Source of the DNA: Candidatus Dormiibacterota bacterium
Lineage (GTDB): Bacteria; Chloroflexota; Dormibacteria; Aeolococcales; Bog-877
Assembly (NCBI GenBank): GCA_030038765.1
Contig: JASHRA010000162.1
Location: forward strand, 1 to 7,628
Reading direction: 5' to 3'
DNA: 7,628 nucleotides
Under the pieces are notes generated by a model. That model was not told the origin of the DNA. It saw nothing but the letters and a program-made list of their open reading frames with translations, and made no database searches. A program made the translations under genes and the position numbers. How positions within the stretch are numbered: the stretch's first letter is position 1; each line of letters begins with the position of its first letter. This document shows, piece after piece, positions 1 through 6,357 of the stretch.

Positions 1-1
1 G

Positions 2-448
2 GCCTCGACCAACCTGGCGGCCTGGCAGGCGGCGGTCGAGGCCCATCCCCACGCCCTCGCCTACGTCGGCCCCGGCAGCCAGGACGCGACCTCCATGGCC
101 GAGATCGAGCGCCAGACCGGCAAGCACTACCTGGTGGGCGCGGACGACCTCGACCCGGTGGCCCTCAAGGGCGTCGAGGACGGCCTGGTCCAGACCCTCA
201 TCTCCCCCGAGCACTGGCTCAAGGGCTACATCGCCATCGAGCTGCTGGCCCGCCACGCCATCAGCGGGGCCCCCATCCCCAAGGGCTGGTGGAACCCCGG
301 CTTCCTCGTCGTCAACAAGAAGAACATCAAGGAGATCCTGGCCCGGCAGAAGAGCCCGCAGACCCGGGCCGCCTGGTTCAAGAAGGAGGCCGCCGCCGAG
401 CTGGCCCATCCCAGCAAGTACATCAAGCCCCTGGCGGACGCCAACTGA
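2..448 (+). CDS. Sugar-type ABC transporter substrate-binding protein, C-terminal part (5' truncated)
   Basis: The reading frame is open from the first bases of the window and ends at TGA 446-448, giving 148 visible residues; the N-terminus and any signal peptide lie upstream. The ATG at 95 is internal, because homologous-looking sequence (YVGPGSQDATSMAEIE) precedes it. The pattern GADDLDPVALKGVEDG, followed by a helix reading HWLKGYIAIELLARH, resembles the last third of RbsB-like type I periplasmic binding proteins (Peripla_BP_4), where a G-x-D near the hinge contacts ligand and a G-Y/A-x-A helix follows. Such proteins capture a sugar or other small ligand outside the membrane and deliver it to a CUT2-type importer. 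The ATPase gene starts 15 nt downstream, which supports the assignment. The ligand cannot be read from the sequence; proximity to a protocatechuate operon leaves an aromatic ligand possible. Confidence 0.78.
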   Translation, partial: ASTNLAAWQAAVEAHPHALAYVGPGSQDATSMAEIERQTGKHYLVGADDLDPVALKGVEDGLVQTLISPEHWLKGYIAIELLARHAISGAPIPKGWWNPGFLVVNKKNIKEILARQKSPQTRAAWFKKEAAAELAHPSKYIKPLADAN

Positions 449-463
449 GGCGCTGAGCCACTG

Positions 464-2008
464 ATGCTCGAGGCACGGGGAATCAGCAAGCGCTACGGCG
501 GCGTGGCCGCACTCAGGGAGGCGGAGCTGGTGCTCCGGCCGGGGTCGGCGCACGCGCTCCTGGGCGAGAACGGGGCCGGCAAGTCGACCTTGGTCAAGGT
601 CATCGCCGGCGCCGTCCGCCCGGACGCCGGGGTGCTGCGCCTGGACGGGGAGGAGGTTTCCTTCTCCAGCACGGCCGACGCCGCCGAGCACGGCGTCGGC
701 ATCGTCTCCCAGGAGCTCAACCTGTTCCCCGACCTCGACATCCTGGCCAACCTGTTCCCCATGCGGGAGCCGCGGCGGGGCCCCTTCGTCGACCGGGCCG
801 CCATGGCCAGCCGGGCCCGCCCGGTCCTGGCCGAGCTCGGTCTCGGGGTCTCGCTGCGGCAGCCGCTCAGCAGCCTCGACCTGGGCAGCCGCCAGCTGGT
901 GGAGATCGCCAAGGCCCTGCTCTGCGACCCCAAGGTCCTGATCCTGGACGAGCCCACCTCGGCCCTGCACCAGGACAGCACCGAGGCCCTCATGGCCGCG
1001 CTCCGGGTGCTCCGCAGCCGGGACGTGGCGGTGCTCTTCGTCACCCACATCCTGGAGGAGGCGATGGCCCTCTGCGACGAGTTCACCGTCCTCCGCGACG
1101 GCGAGGTGGTGCTGGCCGGGCGGCCGCGCCCCGAGGTCACCGTCACCAGCCTGGTGCGGGCCATGCTGGGGGAGCGCTACCAGGGCAGCGCGGCCGCCGA
1201 GGCGATCGGCATCGACGACGAGGTGAAGGCGGCCCTGCACGCCAGCGCCGCCGGCAACCACAGCGACGGGCGGCTCCGGGTCGAGGGCGTCAGCATCCGC
1301 GGACGGCTCCAGGACGTCACGTTCGAGGCGCGCCCGGGCGAGATCCTGGGCCTGGCCGGGGTGGCGGGCTCGGGGCCGCTCAGCGTCCTGGAGCTGCTGA
1401 GCGGGACCAGGTCCCCGGAGCGGGGCCGGGTCTGGCTGCCCCACAACCGGCCCCTGCCCCGGGGCCAGCGCCAGTGCATCGGCGCCGGGGTGGCCCTGGT
1501 CTCGGGCGACCGGCGCCGGGTCGGGCTGATGCTGGACAAGCCGATCTGGGAGAACGTGGCCGAGGTGCGCGCCTTCGCCCTGGCCCGGGAGGGCTTCCTG
1601 GTCCGGCGCCGGGGCCTGCGCCAGCGGGCCATGGCCCACATGCGCCAGCTGGGGATCCGGGCCCGCTCCCCCGACCACCGCGCCGACGCCCTCTCCGGGG
1701 GCAACCAGCAGAAGGTGGTCTTCGCCAAGTGGCTGGAGGCGGAGCCCTCGGTGCTGCTGCTGGACGACCCGACCCGGGGCGTCGACGTCGGCACCAAGGC
1801 GGAGATGCACCGCCTGATCCGCTCCCTGGCCGCCGCCCGCGGGGTGGTGATCCTCTGCTCCACCGATCTCGACGAGCTGGCCCGGCTCTGCGACCGGGTC
1901 CTGGTCTTCTACCAGCACCGCGTCTGCGCCGAGCTCAGCGGCGGCCAGCTGAGCCAGCCGGTGATCCTGGAGACGATGAACACCGGCTGCCTGGGGCAGG
2001 CGGCCTGA
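464..2008 (+). CDS. CUT2/RbsA-type ABC transporter ATP-binding protein with two nucleotide-binding domains
   Basis: This 514-residue protein has the usual length and duplicated layout of RbsA/MglA/XylG ATPases, which power sugar import at the inner face of the membrane. Domain 1 has Walker A GENGAGKST (34-42), Q-loop VSQELNLFPD (Q83), a diverged signature LDLGSRQLVEIAKAL (138-152), Walker B VLILDEPTSAL (158-168) and switch His in FVTHIL (H195). Domain 2 has a degenerate Walker A, GVAGSGPLS (299-307), where the lysine/arginine position is Pro. It also has a full signature LSGGNQQKVVFAKWL (410-424) and Walker B LLLDDPTRGVDVG (431-443) with Asp at the catalytic Glu position (D435), and it lacks the switch His (STDLDEL). 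Asymmetric sites are normal for this family. The ATG at 464 has only a distant GAGG (447-450), so coupling to the preceding stop is likely. No permease gene is seen. pcaI begins 36 nt downstream. Confidence 0.93.
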   Translation: MLEARGISKRYGGVAALREAELVLRPGSAHALLGENGAGKSTLVKVIAGAVRPDAGVLRLDGEEVSFSSTADAAEHGVGIVSQELNLFPDLDILANLFPMREPRRGPFVDRAAMASRARPVLAELGLGVSLRQPLSSLDLGSRQLVEIAKALLCDPKVLILDEPTSALHQDSTEALMAALRVLRSRDVAVLFVTHILEEAMALCDEFTVLRDGEVVLAGRPRPEVTVTSLVRAMLGERYQGSAAAEAIGIDDEVKAALHASAAGNHSDGRLRVEGVSIRGRLQDVTFEARPGEILGLAGVAGSGPLSVLELLSGTRSPERGRVWLPHNRPLPRGQRQCIGAGVALVSGDRRRVGLMLDKPIWENVAEVRAFALAREGFLVRRRGLRQRAMAHMRQLGIRARSPDHRADALSGGNQQKVVFAKWLEAEPSVLLLDDPTRGVDVGTKAEMHRLIRSLAAARGVVILCSTDLDELARLCDRVLVFYQHRVCAELSGGQLSQPVILETMNTGCLGQAA

Positions 2009-2044
2009 GCGTGCCGGGGCCAGGACCGGTCGCCGCGGGGCGCC
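2009..2044 (+). other. Short spacer between ABC ATPase and pcaI
   Basis: These 36 nt separate the ATPase stop from the TTG start of pcaI. They hold an 8-bp palindrome GACCGGTC (2024-2031) and a GGGG ribosome-site candidate (2037-2040). I see no convincing terminator hairpin or -10/-35 pair, so read-through from the ABC genes into the pca genes is the simplest reading. A start site inside the ATPase gene cannot be excluded. Confidence 0.4.
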
Positions 2045-2905
2045 TTGGCTGAGCTGCTGCCGCTGGAGGAGGCGGTGCGGGAGCTGGTCCGCGACGGCGA
2101 CAGCGTGGCCATGGAGGGCTTCAGCCACCTGATCCCCTTCGCCGCCGCCCACGAGCTGATCCGCCAGGGCTGCCGCCACCTGACCCTGATCCGGCTCACG
2201 CCCGACCTCATCTACGACCAGATGATCGGCATGGGCTGTGCCGACCGCCTCGTCTTCTCCTGGGCGGGCAACCCCGGCGTGGGCTCCCTGCACCGGCTCC
2301 GGGACGCCGTCGAGCACGGCTGGCCCCATCCCCTGGAGCTGGAGGAGCACACCCACGCCGGGCTCGCCAACCGCTACGTCGCGGGTGCCTCCGGCCTCCC
2401 CTTCGCCATCGTGCGCGACTACCTCGGCACCGACCTGGAGCGGCGGACGGCCAACGTCGCCAGCATCGCCTGCCCCTTCACCGGGGAGCGCCTGGCGGCG
2501 GTGGCGGCGCTGCGTCCCGACGTGGCCGTGGTCCACGCCCAGCAGGCGGACCGGGAGGGCAACGTGCTGCTCTGGGGCATTCAGGGGGTGCAGAAGGAGG
2601 CGGTGCTGGCCGCCCGGCGCTCCCTGGTGACGGTCGAGGAGGTGGTCGACGAGCTGGGCCCGGGGGGCCCGGGCGGCACCGTCCTCCCCCACTGGGTGGT
2701 CACCGCCGTCTCCGCCAGCCCCGGCGGAGCCCACCCCTCCTACGCCGCCGGCTACTCCAGCCGCGACAACCACTTCTACCAGGCCTGGGACGCCATCAGT
2801 CGCGACCGCGACCGCTTCCTCGCCTGGATGCGGGAGCACGTCCTGGAGGGCGGCGCCGGCAAGCCCCAGGCGAGCCCGGAGGAGGCACACCTTGGCCCTG
2901 CCTGA
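2045..2905 (+). CDS. pcaI: 3-oxoadipate CoA-transferase subunit A, GctA/CatI-like
   Basis: This 286-residue protein is the alpha subunit of a family I CoA-transferase. In this context it should move CoA from succinyl-CoA to beta-ketoadipate, the step before thiolysis. Visible landmarks are the N-terminal VRDGDSVAMEGFSHLIPFAAAHELIR (residues 15-40, in two pieces VRDGDSVAMEGF and SHLIPFAAAHELIR), HAQQADREGNVLLWG (164-178), and a C-terminal segment HPSYAAGYSSRDNHFYQAW (230-248). The length and the C-terminal segment match glutaconate CoA-transferase A and CatI of the 3-oxoadipate enzyme more than the shorter SCOT-type PcaI. The start chosen is TTG 2045: the only early ATG (2111) would remove the conserved first strand and glycine turn. 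A GGGG at 2037-2040 is a weak ribosome site. A tandem GGGCCCGGG repeat encodes a Gly/Pro loop near residues 204-211. The family is clear; substrate is inferred from the flanking pca genes, and glutaconate-type activity is the alternative. Confidence 0.88.
   Translation: MAELLPLEEAVRELVRDGDSVAMEGFSHLIPFAAAHELIRQGCRHLTLIRLTPDLIYDQMIGMGCADRLVFSWAGNPGVGSLHRLRDAVEHGWPHPLELEEHTHAGLANRYVAGASGLPFAIVRDYLGTDLERRTANVASIACPFTGERLAAVAALRPDVAVVHAQQADREGNVLLWGIQGVQKEAVLAARRSLVTVEEVVDELGPGGPGGTVLPHWVVTAVSASPGGAHPSYAAGYSSRDNHFYQAWDAISRDRDRFLAWMREHVLEGGAGKPQASPEEAHLGPA
2656..2673 (+). repeat. Tandem 9-bp repeat in pcaI
   Basis: GGGCCCGGG occurs twice head to tail and encodes a Gly/Pro-rich turn (LGPGGPGG) between the EEVVDE helix and the VLPHWVV strand. 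It looks like a small in-frame duplication in a loop. Confidence 0.6.
2878..2885 (+). promoter_or_regulatory. Shine-Dalgarno site deciding the TTG start of pcaJ
   Basis: GGAGGAGG lies 6 nt before TTG 2892, inside the end of pcaI. It is the strongest anti-16S match seen at any start in the window and is the reason for preferring the TTG over ATG 2964. Confidence 0.75.
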
Positions 2906-3692
2906 GACCAGCCTGGCGGCCCCTTCCGAGGACGGCCGGGAGCCGCGCTACACCAGCTCCGAGATGATGACCGTGGCCGCCGCCCGGGCCCTGCCCAACG
3001 GCACCGTCTGCTTCGTCGGCATCGGCATCCCCTCGCTCGCCGCCAACCTGGCCCGGCACCTGGCCGCGCCCGACCTGGTCCTCGTCTACGAGTCGGGGAC
3101 GATCGGCGCCCGGCCCTCCCGGCCGCCCCTCTCCATCGGCGACGGGGAGCTGGCCGACACCGCCAGCTCGGTGGTCTCCGTGCCCGAGATCTTCAACTAC
3201 TGGCTCCAGCCGGGACGGATCGAGGTCGGCTTCCTGGCCGCGGCCCAGCTCGACCGCTTCGGCAACATCAACACCACCGTGGTCGGCGACTACGCGTCGC
3301 CCCGGGTGCGGCTCCCCGGCGCCGGCGGCGCCTCCGAGATCGCCTGCTGCTGCAAGCAGGTGATCATCGTCATGCCCCACAGCCGGCGCGGGCTGGTGGA
3401 GCGGCTCGACTTCGTCACCTCGGTGGGCTACGGCAGCGGCCCCGGCGACCGGGAGCGGCTCGGCTTCCCCGGCGGGGGCCCGAGCATGGTGATCACCGAC
3501 CTCGGGGTGCTCCGGCCCGACCCGGGGACGTGGGAGATGACGCTGACCGAGGTCCACCCCGGGGTGGAAGCGGCCGAGGCGGTGGCCGCCACCGGCTGGG
3601 AGCTCAAGGTCGACCCCCGCCTGGCCCGGACCGCGCCGCCCACCGAGCGGGAGCTGAGCACCCTGCGGGCACTCGACTCCCTAGGCTGGTGA
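2892..3692 (+). CDS. pcaJ: 3-oxoadipate CoA-transferase subunit B, GctB/CatJ-like
   Basis: This 266-residue beta subunit partners with the preceding gene. It carries the catalytic glutamate that forms the covalent acyl/CoA thioester in family I CoA-transferases: DLVLVYESG (61-69), with E67 the expected nucleophile. Other family segments are YTSSEMMTVAAARAL (20-34), GTVCFVGIGIPSLAANLAR (37-55), the GNINTT turn (124-129), LPGAGGASEIA (141-151), and RRGLVERLDFVTSVGYG (165-181). The TTG at 2892 is preceded at 6 nt by a strong GGAGGAGG (2878-2885) and overlaps the pcaI stop by 14 nt, which fits translational coupling and a 1:1 subunit ratio. ATG 2964 is possible but has no comparable ribosome site. 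Length matches GctB/CatJ rather than the shorter SCOT-type PcaJ. Substrate assignment rests on the operon. Confidence 0.88.
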   Translation: MALPETSLAAPSEDGREPRYTSSEMMTVAAARALPNGTVCFVGIGIPSLAANLARHLAAPDLVLVYESGTIGARPSRPPLSIGDGELADTASSVVSVPEIFNYWLQPGRIEVGFLAAAQLDRFGNINTTVVGDYASPRVRLPGAGGASEIACCCKQVIIVMPHSRRGLVERLDFVTSVGYGSGPGDRERLGFPGGGPSMVITDLGVLRPDPGTWEMTLTEVHPGVEAAEAVAATGWELKVDPRLARTAPPTERELSTLRALDSLGW

Positions 3693-3699
3693 GACGGCG

Positions 3700-4437
3700 A
3701 TGATCCCTGGACCGAAGCGGCCCGAGGCGCCCACCGAGGAGGCGGTGCAGGACCCGTCGGTGGCGCGCCCGCCCTATCTCTACCCCGACTACCGGGCCAC
3801 CCGCCTGCGGGCGCCGCGGCGGCCCCTGGTGGTGCTCCCCGAGCGTCTCCTGGACCCCGGCGGCCCGGTCTTCGGCGAGCTCACCCCGCACCAGCTCGAG
3901 GCCGACCTCACGCGCCAGCACAAGGGAGAGCCGCTGGGGCAGCGGATCATCGTGGCGGGCACCCTGAGGGACGGCTCGGGGCGGCCCATCCGGGGCCAGC
4001 TGATCGAGATCTGGCAGGCCAACGCCGCCGGGCGCTACGCCCACCAGGGGGACCAGCACCCGGCCCCGCTGGATCCCAACTTCACCGGCACCGGCCGGCT
4101 GCTGACCGACTCCGAGGGGCGCTACCGCTTCGTCACCATCCGGCCCGGCGCCTACCCCTGGCAGAACAACCCCAACGCCTGGCGGCCCGCCCACATCCAC
4201 TTCTCCGTCTTCGGCACCGCCTTCGACCAGCGCCTGGTGACACAGATGTACTTCCCCGGCGACCCCCTGATGGCGACCGACCCCATCTCCTCGGCGATCG
4301 AGCCGAGGGCCCGGCGGCGCATGGTCTCGGACCTCGACCTGGGGCTCACCGTGGAGCAGTGGGCGCTCGGCTACCGCTTCGACATCGTCGTCGAGGGGAG
4401 CGCCGCGACCCCCTTCGAGGAGGTGGGCCGGGCGTGA
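3700..4437 (+). CDS. pcaH: Protocatechuate 3,4-dioxygenase beta subunit
   Basis: This is the 245-residue iron-binding subunit of the intradiol dioxygenase that cleaves protocatechuate with O2 to 3-carboxy-cis,cis-muconate. All expected ligands of the non-heme Fe(III) site are visible: Y113 (GRYAH), Y152 (GAYPW), H165 and H167 (RPAHIHFSV). R162 sits where the active-site arginine is expected. These align to the Pseudomonas beta-subunit ligands with a constant offset of five (108, 147, 160, 162 and 157). The intradiol family signature runs VAGTLRDGSGRPIRGQ, LIEIWQA, NAAGRY (85-113). The N-terminal arm (YLYPDYRATRLRAPRRPL, 26-43) is the usual beta-subunit extension, and the C-terminus RFDIVVEG is typical. 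ATG 3700 lies 7 nt after the pcaJ stop. The pcaG start overlaps its stop. Identity is secure. Confidence 0.96.
   Translation: MIPGPKRPEAPTEEAVQDPSVARPPYLYPDYRATRLRAPRRPLVVLPERLLDPGGPVFGELTPHQLEADLTRQHKGEPLGQRIIVAGTLRDGSGRPIRGQLIEIWQANAAGRYAHQGDQHPAPLDPNFTGTGRLLTDSEGRYRFVTIRPGAYPWQNNPNAWRPAHIHFSVFGTAFDQRLVTQMYFPGDPLMATDPISSAIEPRARRRMVSDLDLGLTVEQWALGYRFDIVVEGSAATPFEEVGRA
4419..4423 (+). promoter_or_regulatory. Shine-Dalgarno site for the GTG start of pcaG
   Basis: GGAGG, within GAGGAGGTGGG at the end of pcaH, lies 10 nt before GTG 4434. It supports the coupled start over upstream candidates in the open frame. Confidence 0.65.
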
Positions 4438-4979
4438 GCGGGGCGGGCAACACGCCCTCGCAGACGGCCGGCCCCTACATCGCCATGGGCTTCTCCTGGC
4501 CCGGGCGCGAGCGCCTCCTCGACCCCGGAGAGCCGGGTGCCCTGGAGCTGGAGGGCCAGGTCCTGGACGGGGCCGGCCAGCCGGTGCCGGACGCGGCGGT
4601 GGAGATCTGGCAGGCGGACGCCGGGGGAGCGTTCCCCGGCCCCGGCCCGGCCCGGTGGCCGGGCTTCGGCCGCTGCCTCACGGACGAGGAGGGGCACTTC
4701 CGCTTCACCACCGTCAAGCCGGGCCGCCTGGCCGCCCCCGGGGGAGTCCTGCAGGCACCGCACATCGAGGTCCAGGTCTTCGGCCGAGGGCTGCTGCGCC
4801 AGCTCTTCACCCGCATCTACTTCGCCGACGAGGAGGAGGCGAACGCGCAGGACCCGGCCCTGGCGGCCATCCCGGACCGAGACGCCCGGGCCACCCTGCT
4901 GGCCCAGCCGACCGCCACCGGCTACCACTTCGACATCGTGCTCCAGGGGGAGCGAGAGACCGTCTTCTTTGCCCGCTGA
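4434..4979 (+). CDS. pcaG: Protocatechuate 3,4-dioxygenase alpha subunit
   Basis: This 181-residue protein is the non-metal subunit that, with PcaH, builds the dioxygenase active site at the alpha/beta interface. It begins with the alpha-subunit hallmark TPSQTAGPY (7-15). It then shows the intradiol beta-sandwich core (EGQVLDGAGQPVPDAAVEIW, 40-59), APHIEVQVFGRGLLRQLFTR (108-127), IYFADE, and the C-terminal YHFDIVLQGERETVFFA. The iron ligands of PcaH are absent, as expected: the Tyr position after the signature is Phe (GGAF) and only one of the two His is kept (PHIEV). R118 in FGRG is at the position of the substrate-contacting alpha arginine by my alignment. The frame is open upstream to 4359, but GTG 4434 is chosen because the hallmark begins seven residues later. 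GGAGG (4419-4423) lies 10 nt upstream, and GTGA overlaps the pcaH stop by 4 nt. It is slightly short for the family. Confidence 0.94.
   Translation: MSGAGNTPSQTAGPYIAMGFSWPGRERLLDPGEPGALELEGQVLDGAGQPVPDAAVEIWQADAGGAFPGPGPARWPGFGRCLTDEEGHFRFTTVKPGRLAAPGGVLQAPHIEVQVFGRGLLRQLFTRIYFADEEEANAQDPALAAIPDRDARATLLAQPTATGYHFDIVLQGERETVFFAR
4946..4958 (+). promoter_or_regulatory. Purine-rich ribosome site for the TTG start of pcaB
   Basis: GGGGGAGCGAGAG at the end of pcaG precedes TTG 4969. The GAGAG portion sits 10 nt away. It is a moderate match only, but no other start near the conserved PcaB N-terminus has one. Confidence 0.5.
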
Positions 4980-6357
4980 GCCACCCGGCGGGTCCGGCGA
5001 GGGCGGGGCCGAGGACCTCGGTCGGGGGCTCTTCGGCTGGCTCGAGACCAGCTCCGAGGTGGCCCGGGCCACCTCGGACCGGGCCTGGGTCGCGGCCATG
5101 TTGGCCTTCGAGGTGGAGCTGGCCCGGGCCGAGTCGGACCTGGGGCTGATGCCCAAGACCGCGGCCGAGGAGATCGCCTCCGGGCTCGCCGCGGTCCGCC
5201 TCGAGGCCTCGGAGCTGGGCCGCGGGGCCGTCCCCAGCGGCAACCCGGTGCCGCCCCTGCTGGCCCTGCTGCGGAGCCGGCTGACACCGGCCGCCGGCGC
5301 CTGGCTGCACTTCGGGGCCACCAGCCAGGACGTCATCGACACCGCCCTGATGCTGGTCGCGAAGCGGGCCTCGGAGCTGATCGTCTCGGACCTGGGCCGG
5401 GCCTCGCGGGCCCTCGCCGAGCTGGCCCGGGCCCAGCGCGTCACGCCGGCGGTGGGCCGGACCCTGCTCCAGCCGGCGGTCCCCACCAGCTTCGGGCTGC
5501 GCGCCGCCGGCTGGCTGGTGCAGACGCTCGAGGTGAGGGCGGAGCTCGGCCGGGTGGGCCGGGAGCGGCTCGCCCTCCAGCTGGGCGGCGCCGCCGGCAA
5601 CCTGGGCGCCCTCCGGAGCCGGGGGCCGGAGCTGGCGGCCATCATGGCGCGACGGCTCGGGCTGCGAGAGCCGACCCTGCCCTGGCACACGGACCGGACC
5701 CGCCCGGCGGAGCTGGCCTCGGCGCTGGCCATGGTCACCGGCGCCGCCGCCAAGGTGGGCCGGGACGCGGTGCTGCTGGCCCAGACGGAGGTGGCCGAGG
5801 CGGTCTCCCCCGACTCCGGCGGTCGCTCCTCGACCATGCCCCAGAAGCGGAACCCGAGCCGGGCCGCCGGCCTCATCGCGGGTCACCGCCGGGCGGTGCC
5901 CCTGGCGGCGGCGGTACTGGGCGGGATGGCCCAGGAGCTGGAGCGCTCGGCCGGGGAGTGGCAGGCGGAGTGGCTGACGATGACCCAGCTGATGCGCCTC
6001 TCCGGGGGCTCGGCCCGGGGCCTGGCGGAGCTGGCCGAGGGCCTGGGGCCAGACCCGGAGCGGATGCGAGCCAACCTGGAGCTGACCCGGGGGGCGGTCA
6101 TGGCCGAGCAGGTGGCGCTGGGCCTGGGGGAGCGGCTCGGGCGGGAGCGGGCGCAGGAGCTCCTGGAGGCGGCCCTGCGGCGCAGCGCCGAGCGGGGTAC
6201 GGAGCTGGAGCACGAGCTGGAGCTGGGGCTGGAGGGAGCGCTCCCGCCCGGGGAGCTGGCCGCGCTCCTCGACCCCGCCGCCTACCTGGAGGCGGCCGGC
6301 GGGCTGGTGGACCGCGCCCTGGCCGTCTGGGCCAGCCAGGAGGCCACCGCGCCGTGA
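4969..6357 (+). CDS. pcaB: 3-carboxy-cis,cis-muconate cycloisomerase
   Basis: This 462-residue member of the fumarase/aspartase/argininosuccinate lyase superfamily catalyses lactonisation of 3-carboxy-cis,cis-muconate to 4-carboxymuconolactone. The N-terminus shows SDRAWVAAMLAFEVELARAE (36-55). HFGATSQDVIDTAL (114-127) follows, then PWHTDRT (238-244), a bacterial PcaB trait, and the superfamily signature loop GGRSSTMPQKRNP (284-296). The C-terminus is rich in Glu and Leu (ELEHELELGLEG) and probably helical. The frame is open far upstream as a shadow of pcaG. TTG 4969 is the only credible start near the conserved N-terminus: it overlaps the pcaG stop by 11 nt and has GAGAG about 10 nt upstream. 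The next in-frame ATG (5098) would delete conserved sequence. The first 20 residues are Gly/Pro-rich and variable. A perfect 26-bp palindrome lies within codons 29-37. Confidence 0.94.
   Translation: MPAEPPGGSGEGGAEDLGRGLFGWLETSSEVARATSDRAWVAAMLAFEVELARAESDLGLMPKTAAEEIASGLAAVRLEASELGRGAVPSGNPVPPLLALLRSRLTPAAGAWLHFGATSQDVIDTALMLVAKRASELIVSDLGRASRALAELARAQRVTPAVGRTLLQPAVPTSFGLRAAGWLVQTLEVRAELGRVGRERLALQLGGAAGNLGALRSRGPELAAIMARRLGLREPTLPWHTDRTRPAELASALAMVTGAAAKVGRDAVLLAQTEVAEAVSPDSGGRSSTMPQKRNPSRAAGLIAGHRRAVPLAAAVLGGMAQELERSAGEWQAEWLTMTQLMRLSGGSARGLAELAEGLGPDPERMRANLELTRGAVMAEQVALGLGERLGRERAQELLEAALRRSAERGTELEHELELGLEGALPPGELAALLDPAAYLEAAGGLVDRALAVWASQEATAP
5009..5021 (+). repeat. Inverted repeat upstream of the large palindrome in pcaB
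   Basis: CCGAGG (5009-5014) and CCTCGG (5016-5021) are perfect reverse complements around one base, within codons 14-18 of pcaB. A one-base loop cannot close fully in RNA, so at most a shortened hairpin would form. The same arm sequences recur in the palindrome at 5053-5078, so the arms could pair crosswise. Confidence 0.5.
5053..5078. repeat. Perfect 26-bp palindrome inside the 5' end of pcaB
   Basis: The half-site TCCGAGGTGGCCC (5053-5065) is followed directly by its exact reverse complement (5066-5078). As RNA it would form an 11-bp stem with a CCGG loop about 85 nt after the pcaB start codon. It encodes SSEVARATS and the first bases of the next Asp codon (residues 29-37), a normal-looking part of PcaB, so it is superimposed on coding sequence. 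Possible roles include an operator, an attenuating hairpin, or an mRNA processing site; chance from GC-rich codon use is the alternative. Confidence 0.85.
6202..6222 (+). repeat. Imperfect GAGCTGGAG repeats in the 3' part of pcaB
   Basis: GAGCTGGAG at 6202-6210 recurs at 6214-6222, a 12-nt period, and continues more loosely to about 6235. It encodes ELEHELELGLEG, a Glu/Leu-rich stretch that is probably helical. Confidence 0.5.
6339..6343 (+). promoter_or_regulatory. Shine-Dalgarno site for the GTG start of pcaL
   Basis: GGAGG lies 10 nt before GTG 6354, inside the last codons of pcaB, and supports translational coupling at the GTGA overlap. Confidence 0.65.

Noticed and set aside
95..97. ATG as the true start of the binding-protein gene
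   Set aside because: The frame continues upstream to the window edge with family-like sequence, and a 117-residue product would be only part of a fold.
4359..4433. Earlier ATG start for pcaG
   Set aside because: The extra 25 residues are Arg/Gly-rich shadow sequence of pcaH, and the alpha-subunit hallmark TPSQT lies seven residues after GTG 4434.
4537..4968. Upstream extension of the pcaB frame
   Set aside because: It overlaps pcaG fully, is Arg/Ser/Pro-rich, and precedes the conserved PcaB N-terminus by far more than any family member needs.
4371..5876. Long reverse-strand open frame of 501 codons across pcaH, pcaG and pcaB
   Set aside because: It is antisense to three well-recognised genes, has biased Arg/Ser/Pro-rich composition, and crosses gene boundaries. 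This is the expected shadow of high-GC coding sequence.
4807..6213. Reverse-strand open frame of 468 codons opposite pcaB
   Set aside because: It mirrors pcaB codons, is very rich in Gly, Gln, Pro and Arg, and has no recognisable domain.
5958..6353. Upstream extension of the pcaL frame
   Set aside because: It is a Gly/Ala/Pro-rich shadow of pcaB. The GTG at 6354 has a ribosome site and the normal lactonase start follows.
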